Shown here: piece by piece, positions 15,602 through 24,679 of the stretch | Position numbering within the stretch: the first letter of the stretch is position 1 | Layout of the letters: the number at the start of each line of letters is the position of its first letter | From: Acidobacteriaceae bacterium | GTDB taxonomy: Bacteria > Acidobacteriota > Terriglobia > Terriglobales > Acidobacteriaceae | NCBI GenBank assembly: GCA_903642235.1 | Contig: CAHJWL010000003.1 | Location: 248,001 to 312,000 of the forward strand | Direction of reading: 5' to 3' | Length of the DNA stretch: 64,000 nt | Notes under the pieces: model-generated | The model's input: only the letters and a program-made list of their open reading frames with translations | What the model was told of the DNA's origin: nothing | The model's database searches: none | Made by a program: the position numbers and the translations under genes

Positions 15602-18193
15602 GTGTCCAGCTTCTCGCGTCGTGGTCTCCTGAAGACAGGTCTGGCAGCCTCTGCCGGGTTCCTCGCAAACTGTCATGCATCTGCCGCGCCGGCAGCAGCG
15701 GAGCCGGTTGCCGAAGCAGGCGCTGTGCAGGAAGGGATCGCCGCCGGCGTGCCCGCACCGCGACGGCGCCTCCTGCTTGACTTCGATTGGCGCTTTCACT
15801 TTGGGCATGCTGCCGACCATGCGCGCGACTTTGGCTACGGAGAACCGAGCCGGGAGGCGACTTTTGCAAAGGCCAGCTACGTCGCTCCGGTTGGAGAAGA
15901 CGACTTCGATGATAGCGCCTGGCGACTGTTGGACCTGCCCCACGACTGGGCAGTCGAACTGCCGTTCATCGCGGACGGAATGACCTACCACGAAGGGGAT
16001 GACGTGAAGCCGGTCAACTACGGCGAGGGCCGTAAACCAGTCGGGCGAGACTTCCCGGAGACGAGCATCGGCTGGTACCGGCGAAAGATCACACTGCCCC
16101 CCAACTCCGCGGGCAAACGTGTCTTTCTCGAGTTTGACGGAGTATTTCGCGATGCTGTCGTTCTGTTCAACAATCACTACCTCGGCCGAAACTTCAGCGG
16201 CTATGCGCCGTTCGCCTTTGATGTGACGGACTACCTGCACGAGAACAAGCCGAACCAGGTTGCGATCCGCGTCGATGCGACGTTCTCGGAAGGCTGGTTC
16301 TATGAGGGCACAGGCATCTACCGGCATGTGTGGCTCACCATCACCGATCCGGTCCACGTGCCGCAGTGGGGAACCTTCGTTACGACATCGCCCGAAGGCG
16401 GCGCGGCGCGTGTCAACATCAGCACCGAGGTAGCGAACCACTCGGAGACGCCGCAGACCGTGACGCTGTCGAGCACGGTCCTCGACGCGACGGGTGCGTC
16501 AGTCCTCACCGTGCGCAGCGAGCCGCAGACGATTGCTCCGTGGGAGCAGACCACGCTTCAGAGTCAGGGCACTCTGCGCGCACCTGTGCTGTGGTCCTGT
16601 GAGGAGCCCCATCTCTATCGCGCGATCACGTCCGTGCGAACCGCCGCGGCTGAGACCGATCGGGTGGAGACGACCTTCGGCGTCCGAACAATCCGCTTTG
16701 ACGCCGACAAGGGCTTCTTCCTCAACGGCAAGTCGGTGAAGATGAAAGGCACCTGCAACCACCAGGATCACGCGGGCGTTGGGTCTGCGCTGCCGGATCA
16801 GCTTCAGGAAGATCGCGTCGCGATGCTGAAGGCAAGCGGATCAAACGCGTGCCGGACATCGCATAATCCACCAACGCCAGAGTTTCTCGACGCCTGTGAC
16901 CGCGCCGGCATGCTGGTCATGGATGAGACGCGCATGATGGCCTCCACCCCGGAGGGCCTGAGCCAGTTGGAGCGGATGGTGCGGCGCGATCGCAATCATC
17001 CCAGCGTAGTCATCTGGTCGCTGGCCAACGAAGAGCCGGACCAGGGCTCGCCCGTTGGTGCAAAGATCGTCTCCGCGATGAAGCGGTTGACGAAACGGCT
17101 CGACCCTTCCCGGCCTGTGACCGCGGCCATGAACGGCGGTTGGGGTCGCGGTGTCTCGGGTGTCGTCGATGTCCAGGGATTCAACTACGCCGGGGCCGGC
17201 GGCGGTGGCGGTGCGGACACGGCGAAGCATCTGGATGCCTTTCATCAAAAGTTTCCGGCGCTGCCGACCGTCGGCACGGAGACAGCCAGTGTGTGGACCA
17301 CGCGCGGGATCTACGTCAAAGATCCGAAGCACGCCCATGCCACAGGCTATGACACGGACTATCCCGGTTACACATTGAGCGCGGAAGGATGGTGGTCGCT
17401 GTTTGCGGAAAGAGACTACCTCTCGGGAGGCTTCGCCTGGACCGGCTTTGACTATCGCGGAGAGCCGAGCCCTTATGACGACACCGGGATCAGCTCACCG
17501 ATGGGCATGCTCGACCTGTGCGGCTTTCCTAAGGACAGCTACTTCTACTACCGATCGTGGTGGAACCCGGAGCCGGTACTGCATGTCTTTCCGCACTGGA
17601 ACTGGGCTGGGCGGGAAGGCAGCAACGTCGATGTCTGGTGCTACTCCAACCTGGAGGAGATTGAGCTGCTGGTCAACGGAAAATCCGTCGGCAAACAGCC
17701 GATGCGACGGAACGGTCATGTGCAATGGAGCATCCCGTACCGGCCAGGAAAGATCGAGGCGCGGGGCTTTCGACAGGGCAAGGTCGTGCTTCGCTCGATC
17801 CGCGAGACGACGGGTAGTCCCACAACCCTGAAGCTGACGCCAAATCGCAACACAATGCGGGCGAATCGTGAGGACTATGTGAGCGTGCAGGTAGAGGCCC
17901 TGGACAGCGCGGGCCGCGCCGTACCCATCGCGGATAACCTGATTCGCTTCAGCCTGGAGGGCGCAGGACGCCTGATAGGCGTAGGCAACGGAGACCCGGG
18001 CTGCAAAGAAGCGGACAAGCCGATGACGCCGCAGCAGGCGCAGCGCAGCTTGTTTTCAGGCTTGGCGATGGTGTATCTGCAGGCACTCGATCAGGCAGGC
18101 GAGGTCGTGCTGCATGCCAGCGCCAACGGTTTGGCGCCGGCCATGGTGCGAATCAAGTCGGAATCTGCGCAGCCACGCCCTCGGCTTGCCTAG
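15602..18193 (+). CDS. Glycoside hydrolase family 2 (beta-galactosidase-type) with Tat-like signal
   Basis: 863 residues. The GTG at 15602 follows TTGAGG by about eight nt; a GTG at 15593 is an alternative. The N-terminus SSFSRRGLLKTGLAASAGF has a twin-arginine motif and a Cys after a short hydrophobic stretch, so it is exported, possibly lipid-anchored. Domains in order: sugar-binding jelly roll (~50-230, with GWYRRKITLP), immunoglobulin-like (~235-340), TIM barrel (~345-640) with acid/base Glu477 in WSLANEEP and nucleophile Glu560 in VGTETASVW, then a DUF4982-like domain (NLEEIELLVNGKSVGKQ) and a final Ig-like GH2 C-terminal domain. It would cleave terminal beta-galactosides or related sugars in the periplasm. 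It opens the saccharide locus that continues to GH30. Confidence 0.93.
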   Translation: MSSFSRRGLLKTGLAASAGFLANCHASAAPAAAEPVAEAGAVQEGIAAGVPAPRRRLLLDFDWRFHFGHAADHARDFGYGEPSREATFAKASYVAPVGEDDFDDSAWRLLDLPHDWAVELPFIADGMTYHEGDDVKPVNYGEGRKPVGRDFPETSIGWYRRKITLPPNSAGKRVFLEFDGVFRDAVVLFNNHYLGRNFSGYAPFAFDVTDYLHENKPNQVAIRVDATFSEGWFYEGTGIYRHVWLTITDPVHVPQWGTFVTTSPEGGAARVNISTEVANHSETPQTVTLSSTVLDATGASVLTVRSEPQTIAPWEQTTLQSQGTLRAPVLWSCEEPHLYRAITSVRTAAAETDRVETTFGVRTIRFDADKGFFLNGKSVKMKGTCNHQDHAGVGSALPDQLQEDRVAMLKASGSNACRTSHNPPTPEFLDACDRAGMLVMDETRMMASTPEGLSQLERMVRRDRNHPSVVIWSLANEEPDQGSPVGAKIVSAMKRLTKRLDPSRPVTAAMNGGWGRGVSGVVDVQGFNYAGAGGGGGADTAKHLDAFHQKFPALPTVGTETASVWTTRGIYVKDPKHAHATGYDTDYPGYTLSAEGWWSLFAERDYLSGGFAWTGFDYRGEPSPYDDTGISSPMGMLDLCGFPKDSYFYYRSWWNPEPVLHVFPHWNWAGREGSNVDVWCYSNLEEIELLVNGKSVGKQPMRRNGHVQWSIPYRPGKIEARGFRQGKVVLRSIRETTGSPTTLKLTPNRNTMRANREDYVSVQVEALDSAGRAVPIADNLIRFSLEGAGRLIGVGNGDPGCKEADKPMTPQQAQRSLFSGLAMVYLQALDQAGEVVLHASANGLAPAMVRIKSESAQPRPRLA

Positions 18194-18301
18194 GCATAGT
18201 CTTGCGAGACGGGTCTACCTGCGAATGCGCTACCAAAGAACGATGCAGTCAGAGTGCCGGCAACGCGATCGGCCACCGCTCTGACTGCAACGGGTCATCG
18301 T

Positions 18302-19267
18302 ATGCTGACACGTACGGCCATGCGTACCATCCGCGCAATCGCGAGGGAGTTCGTCTTTCTCTCAGGGCTTTTCCTGATCAATCCCTCGTCGGCACAAACC
18401 TTGCATCCGCTCCCTGACGAGGAGTTACTTCGCGCCGAAGCCCTCGAAAACGAAGCGCGCTTCCCCGATGCGGAAACAGCGCTGCGGTCGTACCTTCAGC
18501 AACATCCCGGGTCGGCAAGGGCGATGTACGATCTGGGCAAAGCGCTGCACTATCAGAACCGGCCGAAGGACTCCCTTGCGAGCTATACGGCCGCGGCGGC
18601 GCTTTCCCCTCCGGCGACCGAAGATCTGCGGGTAGTCGCTCTTGATTACGTCCTGCTCGCGGACTACAGCGACGCAGCTCGCTGGCTCAACCGCGCTTTG
18701 CAGAACGATCCTGCCGACGCAGAACTCTGGTACGACCTTGGTCGCACCCGCATGATGCAGCTTGATTTCACCGCGGCAGAGACTGCCCTTCGGCAAAGCC
18801 TCGCTCTCTCCCCTCTCCTTGTCAAAGCGGAAAACAATCTCGGTGTCACGTATGAGGCGCTCAATCGCAGCACGGAGGCCCTGAAAGCATATCAACAGGC
18901 AATCGCGTGGCAGCGGGAGTCACCATACCGCAGCGAACAGCCGCTTCTCAACTACGGCAAACTGCTGGTCGACCAGAACCGTGTCGCCGATGCCCTTCCA
19001 TCTCTGCAAGCTGCGGTCGAGATCGCTCCAAACAACCCGAAGTGTCGCGAGCAGCTGGCCCGAGCGCTTAGCTTGTCGGGCAAGGATCAGGTCGATCGAG
19101 CGCAGATGGAGATGCGTGAAGCCATTCGGCTGGATCCGCTGAACGCCCGTCTGCACTTTCAATTGGGCATCCTGTACCGGAAGGCCGGCAAGCTCGACTT
19201 GGCGAAAGAACAGCTGGACCTCAGTGGAAAGCTGTACGGATCACATGCAACCGATCCGGACAAGTAG
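18302..19267 (+). CDS. Exported tetratricopeptide-repeat protein
   Basis: About 321 residues from the ATG at 18302; an ATG at 18320 and a GTG at 18254 are alternatives, none with a strong ribosome-binding site. A signal peptide (EFVFLSGLFLINPSSAQ) is followed by TPR units: ARAMYDLGKALHYQNRPKDSL, AELWYDLGRTRMMQLDFTAA, VKAENNLGVTYEALNRSTEA, and a last unit ARLHFQLGILYRKAGKLDLA. TPR proteins mediate protein-protein contacts; in this phylum they are common beside Oar-type receptors and secreted glycosidases. It lies between the GH2 and TonB-dependent receptor genes on the same strand, so it may help assemble that system. No catalytic motif is present. Confidence 0.85.
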   Translation: MLTRTAMRTIRAIAREFVFLSGLFLINPSSAQTLHPLPDEELLRAEALENEARFPDAETALRSYLQQHPGSARAMYDLGKALHYQNRPKDSLASYTAAAALSPPATEDLRVVALDYVLLADYSDAARWLNRALQNDPADAELWYDLGRTRMMQLDFTAAETALRQSLALSPLLVKAENNLGVTYEALNRSTEALKAYQQAIAWQRESPYRSEQPLLNYGKLLVDQNRVADALPSLQAAVEIAPNNPKCREQLARALSLSGKDQVDRAQMEMREAIRLDPLNARLHFQLGILYRKAGKLDLAKEQLDLSGKLYGSHATDPDK

Positions 19268-19503
19268 AGGAGCTCGCACGGAACGAGCAGATCACATGTT
19301 GTACCGGCCAGAGAAGACTTTGGTTGACATCTCTATCCTGCATCCTGTCTGATGTGCCTCCGTAGTGGTGATACTTTGTCCGGCACCATCTGTTCGGCGC
19401 CTGGGCAAACGTCTGCTCGTCCGCAGATGTCGTCACCGCTGCCGAAGGTGACAGATCATCTGCGAGGGTAAGCGCACAATGACGGTCGTCTGAGAGGGTC
19501 TCT

Positions 19504-22500
19504 ATGCAGCGTCGCGTGGCCAAGGCAGTTCCCTTCTTTCTCTGTCTCTTCTTTCTCGCTGCCATCTTCCACCGGACCGCACCCGCGCAGACCAGTGGAG
19601 GCACCATCGCCGGTACGGTCCTGGATCCCACAGGCGCGGTCGTCTCCGATGCCACCGTCGTAGCAACCGGCGCTGACACCGGGACCGTCTACTCGACCGT
19701 GACGACCTCGGCGGGCCTCATACGCTTTCCGCAGATGCAGCTTGGACGCTATGACGTCAAGGTGACGGCCACGGGCTTCAAAACGACGACCCTCTCCGGA
19801 ATACTTGTGACGACCGGAAACGTCTCCCCCGCAGAGGTTCATCTGGAAGCAGGAGGCAGCACGGAAGCAGTGAACGTAAGCTCCGACGCACCGGTCGTTG
19901 AGACGGAAAACTCGGAGGTGAGTGGAACGATCTCAAACCGGCAGATCGTCGATCTTCCGCTTAGTCTGGGCGGCCAGAGTGCTATGCGCTCGGTTGAAAG
20001 CTTCATCTTTCTGACACCCGGAACTGTTGGCCCCGGGACAGCATCGACCACCTCTACCTCCGGCGCCTTTCAGGCAAAGACGGCTGGCGGCCAGAACTTC
20101 GGCACAGAGGAGCTGCTGGACGGGATCAACGTTCGCCGCCTCGATAGCGACTCCGCCTTCGATGAGCATGCGCCCGGCGTTGAAGCCCTGACCGAGCTGA
20201 AGGTGACCACTTCCATCATCCCCGCCACCGAGGGCCGGACCACGGGTGGCGTCGAGAACTTCTCAACCCGCAGCGGCACCAACCAGTATCACGGCACTGC
20301 ATTTGAGATCTTTCAGAACGAGGATCTAAATGCAAACGATTACTTTAACAAGCTGAGAATCGCAAACAATCCCGGCAATGCTGCGGTGGCCCTCGCCAAT
20401 CAGCGATCGCTCGATAAGAAGAATGACTACGGCGGCTCGATCGGTGGTCCCATTGTCATTCCGCACATCTACAACGGACGCAACAAGACCTTCGGCTTCT
20501 TCAACTGGGAGCAGTTCCGTCAAAGCGAGAGCGGAATTTCGGTCAGCTCCATTCCAACCGCGGCCGAGCACGGAGGAGACTTCTCGGGCCAATACCTTCT
20601 AAATGCCGCCGGGAACAAGATTCTGGACGGCACAAACATTGACTGTACGGGCGCCCCGGCCTACGAAGGCGAGATCTTTGACCCGGCGACCACGGCCACC
20701 GTCTTCAATCCGAACGCCGGCGCTTCTGGAGCAGGTGCTACGGTACCCTGCCGCAATCCCTTTCCGAACAATACAGTCCCTACCGCACGCTTCAGCACGG
20801 TCGCCGTCAACGCGCTGAAGTACTACCCTGTACCCAACACCGGTCCTGCGACACAGACCATCAACAACTACTCCTACTCGACCAGCTTTCCCCTTCTGAA
20901 CACGGTCTACACCATCCGCATCGATCACAACATCTCTGAGAAATCGAAGATCTTCGTGACATACACGGACCGCGACAACGACATCACCAACGGTCATCCT
21001 CCCTATCCCGGACCCGGTGGCGGAGTACAGATCCAGCGTGCCTTCGCGAAGTACCTCCGTGCAGGCAACGACTACGCCCTCTCTGACAAGCAGTTCAACC
21101 ACTTCGTCGCTGGTTTGACGCGTCTCTACCAGCTGAATACCAGCAACTCGGTTGGCGTCGTACCTGACTGGGATGCAGCCCTCGGCATCATCGGTCTGAG
21201 CGGCCCGAATATCGCGCCCTTCAGCTTCTCCACAAATGCCTCCGGCGTCACCTATAACGGCATCGGATACGCCAATGACGCGGTACAGCCCGTAAGCGGG
21301 GTTGAAATCGCCGACACATACACGCTTAACCGCGGACGGCACACGCTGAACCTGGGCATTGACGTCCGCAAGGATCAGTTCAGCAACGGCAATTTCGGCT
21401 CTGAGTCGGGCACCTTCGGCTTTGCCCAGTTCGAGACCGGTGCCGCTCCGAACGACACGCTCAGCGGCAATCCGTACGCCAGCTTCCTGCTCGGAAACCC
21501 CGATAGCAGCTCGGCTGCCGTGCAAAGCAGGGCGCCCCGCATCGGCCAGCTCTACTACGCGGCCTTTGTGCAGGATGACTTCAAAATCACGCATAATCTC
21601 CTGCTGAACCTCGGCCTGCGCTGGGACGTAGACGAACCACGCAACGAAGCGCACGGAAACTTCTCGAACTTCAGCCCCACTCTGCCAAACTCCGGGGCGG
21701 GAGGTCGTCCGGGATCACTCTACTTCGCCGGAAACGGTCCGGGACGCGTTGGCAGCTCGGGAGAGTTCGCCAGGATCTACCGAAAGGATTTCGCCCCGCG
21801 CCTCGGTTTCGCGTACGCCCCTGACAACAGCAAGGGAACCACATCCATCCGGGGTGGCTTCGGTATTTACTATGGTCCGCTCGATTACGCTGATTTTGGT
21901 TCAGCAAACCAGATCGGTTTTACCGCGAGTCCAAATTTCAGTTCCCCGGATAAGTTCACAACTGCCTTCTGCAACCGGGCTGCTACCTCTGCCACGAATA
22001 CCTGCGCTGCCTCCACCGCCAGCCTGGATGCCGGCTTCCCGACCTTCACTCCTCCGCCCAACCTCGACCCAACCCAATCCAATGGGCAAGTCCTCGGAGG
22101 CCAGCTGAACTCGCAGTACATCGCCCCCGGATACGGCCGGCCGGCGGCAATCTACAACTGGGGAGCGCAGGTACAGCAACAGCTTGCGACGGACCTCATC
22201 TTTACCCTTGGCTACATCGGAAGCACGGGTACCTTCCTCCACTCGAATCTGGCGCAGATCAACGACCTCAACCCGGGATTCTTCAGTTATGGTAAGACCG
22301 CGTTAAACCAGTCCTATACTGCGACCGCAGGCATCGCCGCACCGTATGCGGGATTTAACGGCAACCTCAACCAGGCGCTTCGTCCCTTTCCGCAGTACCT
22401 CGATATCTACTCGGACGGTGGCATCGAAAACCTAGGTCATTCTCACTACGAGGCACTAACCTCGTCGCTTGAACGGCGCTTTCACAACGGGCTTAATCTG

Positions 22501-23226
22501 CTTGCCGCCTATACCTGGTCGAAGACCATCACCGACTCGGACTCAGTGCTGCCGGCATTCTCGTCGTTCAACGGCGGCCCCGGGAGCGTGCAGAATCCAT
22601 ACAATCTCAAAAGCGAGAAGGCCTTAAGCTTTCAGGATGTTCCCCAGAACTTCGTGGTCAGCTACATCTACGAGCTTCCACTCGGCAAAGGCAAGAAGTT
22701 CCTGAACAACAATGCCGTCGTGAATGCGGTCGTTGGTGGTCTCCAGGTTGGCGGTATTGATCGCTACGTGAGCGGTACCCCGACGGCCTTTTCCTGCACA
22801 CCTACTTCCGTCGGCGCATCGCTCGCCTGCCTTCGTTACAACATCGCAGGGGACTTTGCGGATCACAGCCAGCAGCCGAAAGATCCCACCCTCCGTCACG
22901 TCTTCAACCCGGCGGCCTTCGCAGACCCAAGCGTCGGAGACACCATCCAGCTGGGAACCTCGCCTCGCGTCAACGGCGGCTATCGAACACCCGTCTACAA
23001 GAACGAGGACTTCTCCATCACGAAGAAAATAGCAGACCTTGGAGAGTATGGAAATCTTCAGCTACACGTCGATATCTTCAACGCCTTCAATCGGGTCCAC
23101 TTCTCGCCTCCAAATACCAACCCGAATGACAATCCCGGAGACGGCAGTCCCGGCCACTTCGGTTCGTATAACGGAGATTTCGGCCAGCCTACCGTCCGGC
23201 AATTTATCCTCCGCTACTCTTTCTAG
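19504..23226 (+). CDS. TonB-dependent receptor, Oar-like, with carboxypeptidase-regulatory-like N-terminus
   Basis: 1240 residues, the size expected for acidobacterial Oar-type receptors. The ATG is preceded by GAGAGGG at about seven nt. Signal peptide (~1-29, FFLAAIFHRTAPAQ), then a CarboxypepD_reg-like beta-sandwich (GTIAGTVLDPTGAVVSDATV through VEVHLEAGG-like strands, ~32-120), a plug region containing EELLDGINVRRLDSDS, and a large beta-barrel with repeated strands such as HTLNLGIDVRKDQFSNG and NLLLNLGLRWDVDEPRNE. The C-terminus RQFILRYSF ends in Phe, as expected for BAM-inserted barrels. It sits in the outer membrane and probably imports oligosaccharides released by the neighbouring GH2 and GH30 enzymes; the ligand is an inference from context. 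Confidence 0.94.
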   Translation: MQRRVAKAVPFFLCLFFLAAIFHRTAPAQTSGGTIAGTVLDPTGAVVSDATVVATGADTGTVYSTVTTSAGLIRFPQMQLGRYDVKVTATGFKTTTLSGILVTTGNVSPAEVHLEAGGSTEAVNVSSDAPVVETENSEVSGTISNRQIVDLPLSLGGQSAMRSVESFIFLTPGTVGPGTASTTSTSGAFQAKTAGGQNFGTEELLDGINVRRLDSDSAFDEHAPGVEALTELKVTTSIIPATEGRTTGGVENFSTRSGTNQYHGTAFEIFQNEDLNANDYFNKLRIANNPGNAAVALANQRSLDKKNDYGGSIGGPIVIPHIYNGRNKTFGFFNWEQFRQSESGISVSSIPTAAEHGGDFSGQYLLNAAGNKILDGTNIDCTGAPAYEGEIFDPATTATVFNPNAGASGAGATVPCRNPFPNNTVPTARFSTVAVNALKYYPVPNTGPATQTINNYSYSTSFPLLNTVYTIRIDHNISEKSKIFVTYTDRDNDITNGHPPYPGPGGGVQIQRAFAKYLRAGNDYALSDKQFNHFVAGLTRLYQLNTSNSVGVVPDWDAALGIIGLSGPNIAPFSFSTNASGVTYNGIGYANDAVQPVSGVEIADTYTLNRGRHTLNLGIDVRKDQFSNGNFGSESGTFGFAQFETGAAPNDTLSGNPYASFLLGNPDSSSAAVQSRAPRIGQLYYAAFVQDDFKITHNLLLNLGLRWDVDEPRNEAHGNFSNFSPTLPNSGAGGRPGSLYFAGNGPGRVGSSGEFARIYRKDFAPRLGFAYAPDNSKGTTSIRGGFGIYYGPLDYADFGSANQIGFTASPNFSSPDKFTTAFCNRAATSATNTCAASTASLDAGFPTFTPPPNLDPTQSNGQVLGGQLNSQYIAPGYGRPAAIYNWGAQVQQQLATDLIFTLGYIGSTGTFLHSNLAQINDLNPGFFSYGKTALNQSYTATAGIAAPYAGFNGNLNQALRPFPQYLDIYSDGGIENLGHSHYEALTSSLERRFHNGLNLLAAYTWSKTITDSDSVLPAFSSFNGGPGSVQNPYNLKSEKALSFQDVPQNFVVSYIYELPLGKGKKFLNNNAVVNAVVGGLQVGGIDRYVSGTPTAFSCTPTSVGASLACLRYNIAGDFADHSQQPKDPTLRHVFNPAAFADPSVGDTIQLGTSPRVNGGYRTPVYKNEDFSITKKIADLGEYGNLQLHVDIFNAFNRVHFSPPNTNPNDNPGDGSPGHFGSYNGDFGQPTVRQFILRYSF

Positions 23227-23345
23227 AAGAGTTGACGGGTGACTTCACCGAAGATGAGGGCGGCGCATTCGATCATGGTCCATGAATTTCTCAGCTACCC
23301 TGCATCTCCAAGCAGTCTCCCTCAAGAGTGGGGCAGCAGCTTTGC

Positions 23346-24539
23346 ATGAGATCGAACCACCTTCAACCCGTGTTTCTCCTGTTGTTGCTCTTCGCTCTCG
23401 CCCCTGCTGCCTCCTTTGCGCAGACAGAGGCGAGTCTTGCCAGATTTCGCGCCGGGACAGAGGCGCTGCAGAGTCATCAAGTCGAGGAGGCCATCGCTGA
23501 CTTCGAGCAGGTCACGCGCGAGTCGCCACATTTTGCTGAAGCCTACCTAAACCTCGGCCTCGCCTACGCACAGCAGGGCAAAAACGAGGAAGCCGTTCAT
23601 GCCCTCGAGAAGGCACTTGCGATCAAGCCCGCACTGCGCGGCGCACACCTCTTCCTTGCCATATCCGAGTACAAGCTGAACCGTCTGGACCCTGCGGCGG
23701 CAGCCATCCATAAAGAGACAGCACTCTCCGCCAGCGACCCCGGTGCGTGGATGTGGCAGGGAATCATCGAGCTTGAACAGAAGCACCTGCCAGCGGCAGT
23801 CGAGTCGCTCGATAAGGCGGCCGCACTCAACCCCGGAGATGTCGACATCTTCTATCATCGCGGTCGCGCCGCGCTTGCACTCTCCCGGCAGAGCTATGAG
23901 CAGATGTTCAAGCTCGATCCACACTCCTGGCATGTCCATCAGGTCCTCGCCCAGGGCGATGTCGAGTCCGACCGAGATGCCGATGCCGTGGAGCAGTACA
24001 AACTCGCCATCGCTGCCGGCCCGCCGCAGAGCGGCCTGCATGTCGCACTCGGAAGTTCACTCTGGCGGCTGGGAAAACTCGAGGAAGCGCAGACAGAGTT
24101 TGAGAGTGCCGCCAGGATCGATCCTGACGATTCACTCGGCACATACAAGCTGGGCTGCCTGCTCGTCGATCGGTCCCGAGCAGCCGAGGCCAAGCCTCTC
24201 CTTGAAAAGGTACTGGCCTCGGATCCTTCGCTCGTGAAGACAACGTACTATCTCGGTCGCGCAGATGCCGTGCTCGGCCAGGACCATGAGGCCGTCCGGT
24301 ACTTCAAGGAGTCCATCACAGCCAATCTCGATGCCGAGACAACGCAGCAGGCCTGGTTTCAGCTTTCGCGCGTCTACCGCCGGCTCGGTGATCTTCCCGC
24401 ATCAGAGGACGCGGCAGCACGGTATCGCGAACTCGAACAGAAGACCAGGACGGCGCAGGAAGAAAAACTCTCGCAGAGGAACATCACAGGAGATCGCGAC
24501 ACAAGCATTCCGCAACCACAGGGACCTGAAAAAGAATAG
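23346..24539 (+). CDS. Exported tetratricopeptide-repeat protein
   Basis: 397 residues from the ATG at 23346 (MRSNHLQPVFLLLLLFALAP), which starts a textbook signal peptide cleaved near SFAQ. At least eight TPR-like units follow, for example AEAYLNLGLAYAQQGKNEEA, PGAWMWQGIIELEQKHLPAA, SGLHVALGSSLWRLGKLEEA and VKTTYYLGRADAVLGQDHEA. The tail is charged (KTRTAQEEKLSQRNITGDRD). It is the second TPR protein flanking the TonB-dependent receptor, and is unlike the first in length and tail. Probable periplasmic scaffold of the saccharide-utilisation locus; no enzymatic motif. Confidence 0.87.
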   Translation: MRSNHLQPVFLLLLLFALAPAASFAQTEASLARFRAGTEALQSHQVEEAIADFEQVTRESPHFAEAYLNLGLAYAQQGKNEEAVHALEKALAIKPALRGAHLFLAISEYKLNRLDPAAAAIHKETALSASDPGAWMWQGIIELEQKHLPAAVESLDKAAALNPGDVDIFYHRGRAALALSRQSYEQMFKLDPHSWHVHQVLAQGDVESDRDADAVEQYKLAIAAGPPQSGLHVALGSSLWRLGKLEEAQTEFESAARIDPDDSLGTYKLGCLLVDRSRAAEAKPLLEKVLASDPSLVKTTYYLGRADAVLGQDHEAVRYFKESITANLDAETTQQAWFQLSRVYRRLGDLPASEDAAARYRELEQKTRTAQEEKLSQRNITGDRDTSIPQPQGPEKE

Positions 24540-24679
24540 AAACCGAACGATGGGCTGCTTCCCTTCCCGCCCTGAGCTCGCCCCTCAGTCGCACGATACG
24601 ATGCAAAGCAGTTGGCAGTTGCTCCATGAATCTCGCAACATCCGGGTATCTCCAGATCCTGTTCAGTGAAGAGGCAGAC

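Noticed and set aside
19324..19329. TTGACA upstream of the TonB-dependent receptor, resembling a -35 box
   Set aside because: At 16-18 nt spacing no acceptable -10 hexamer is present; a single hexamer is not enough.
20599..21654. 351-codon minus-strand frame inside the TonB-dependent receptor gene
   Set aside because: Low-complexity Val/Arg/Gly composition; the receptor frame is continuous and ends in the expected C-terminal Phe.
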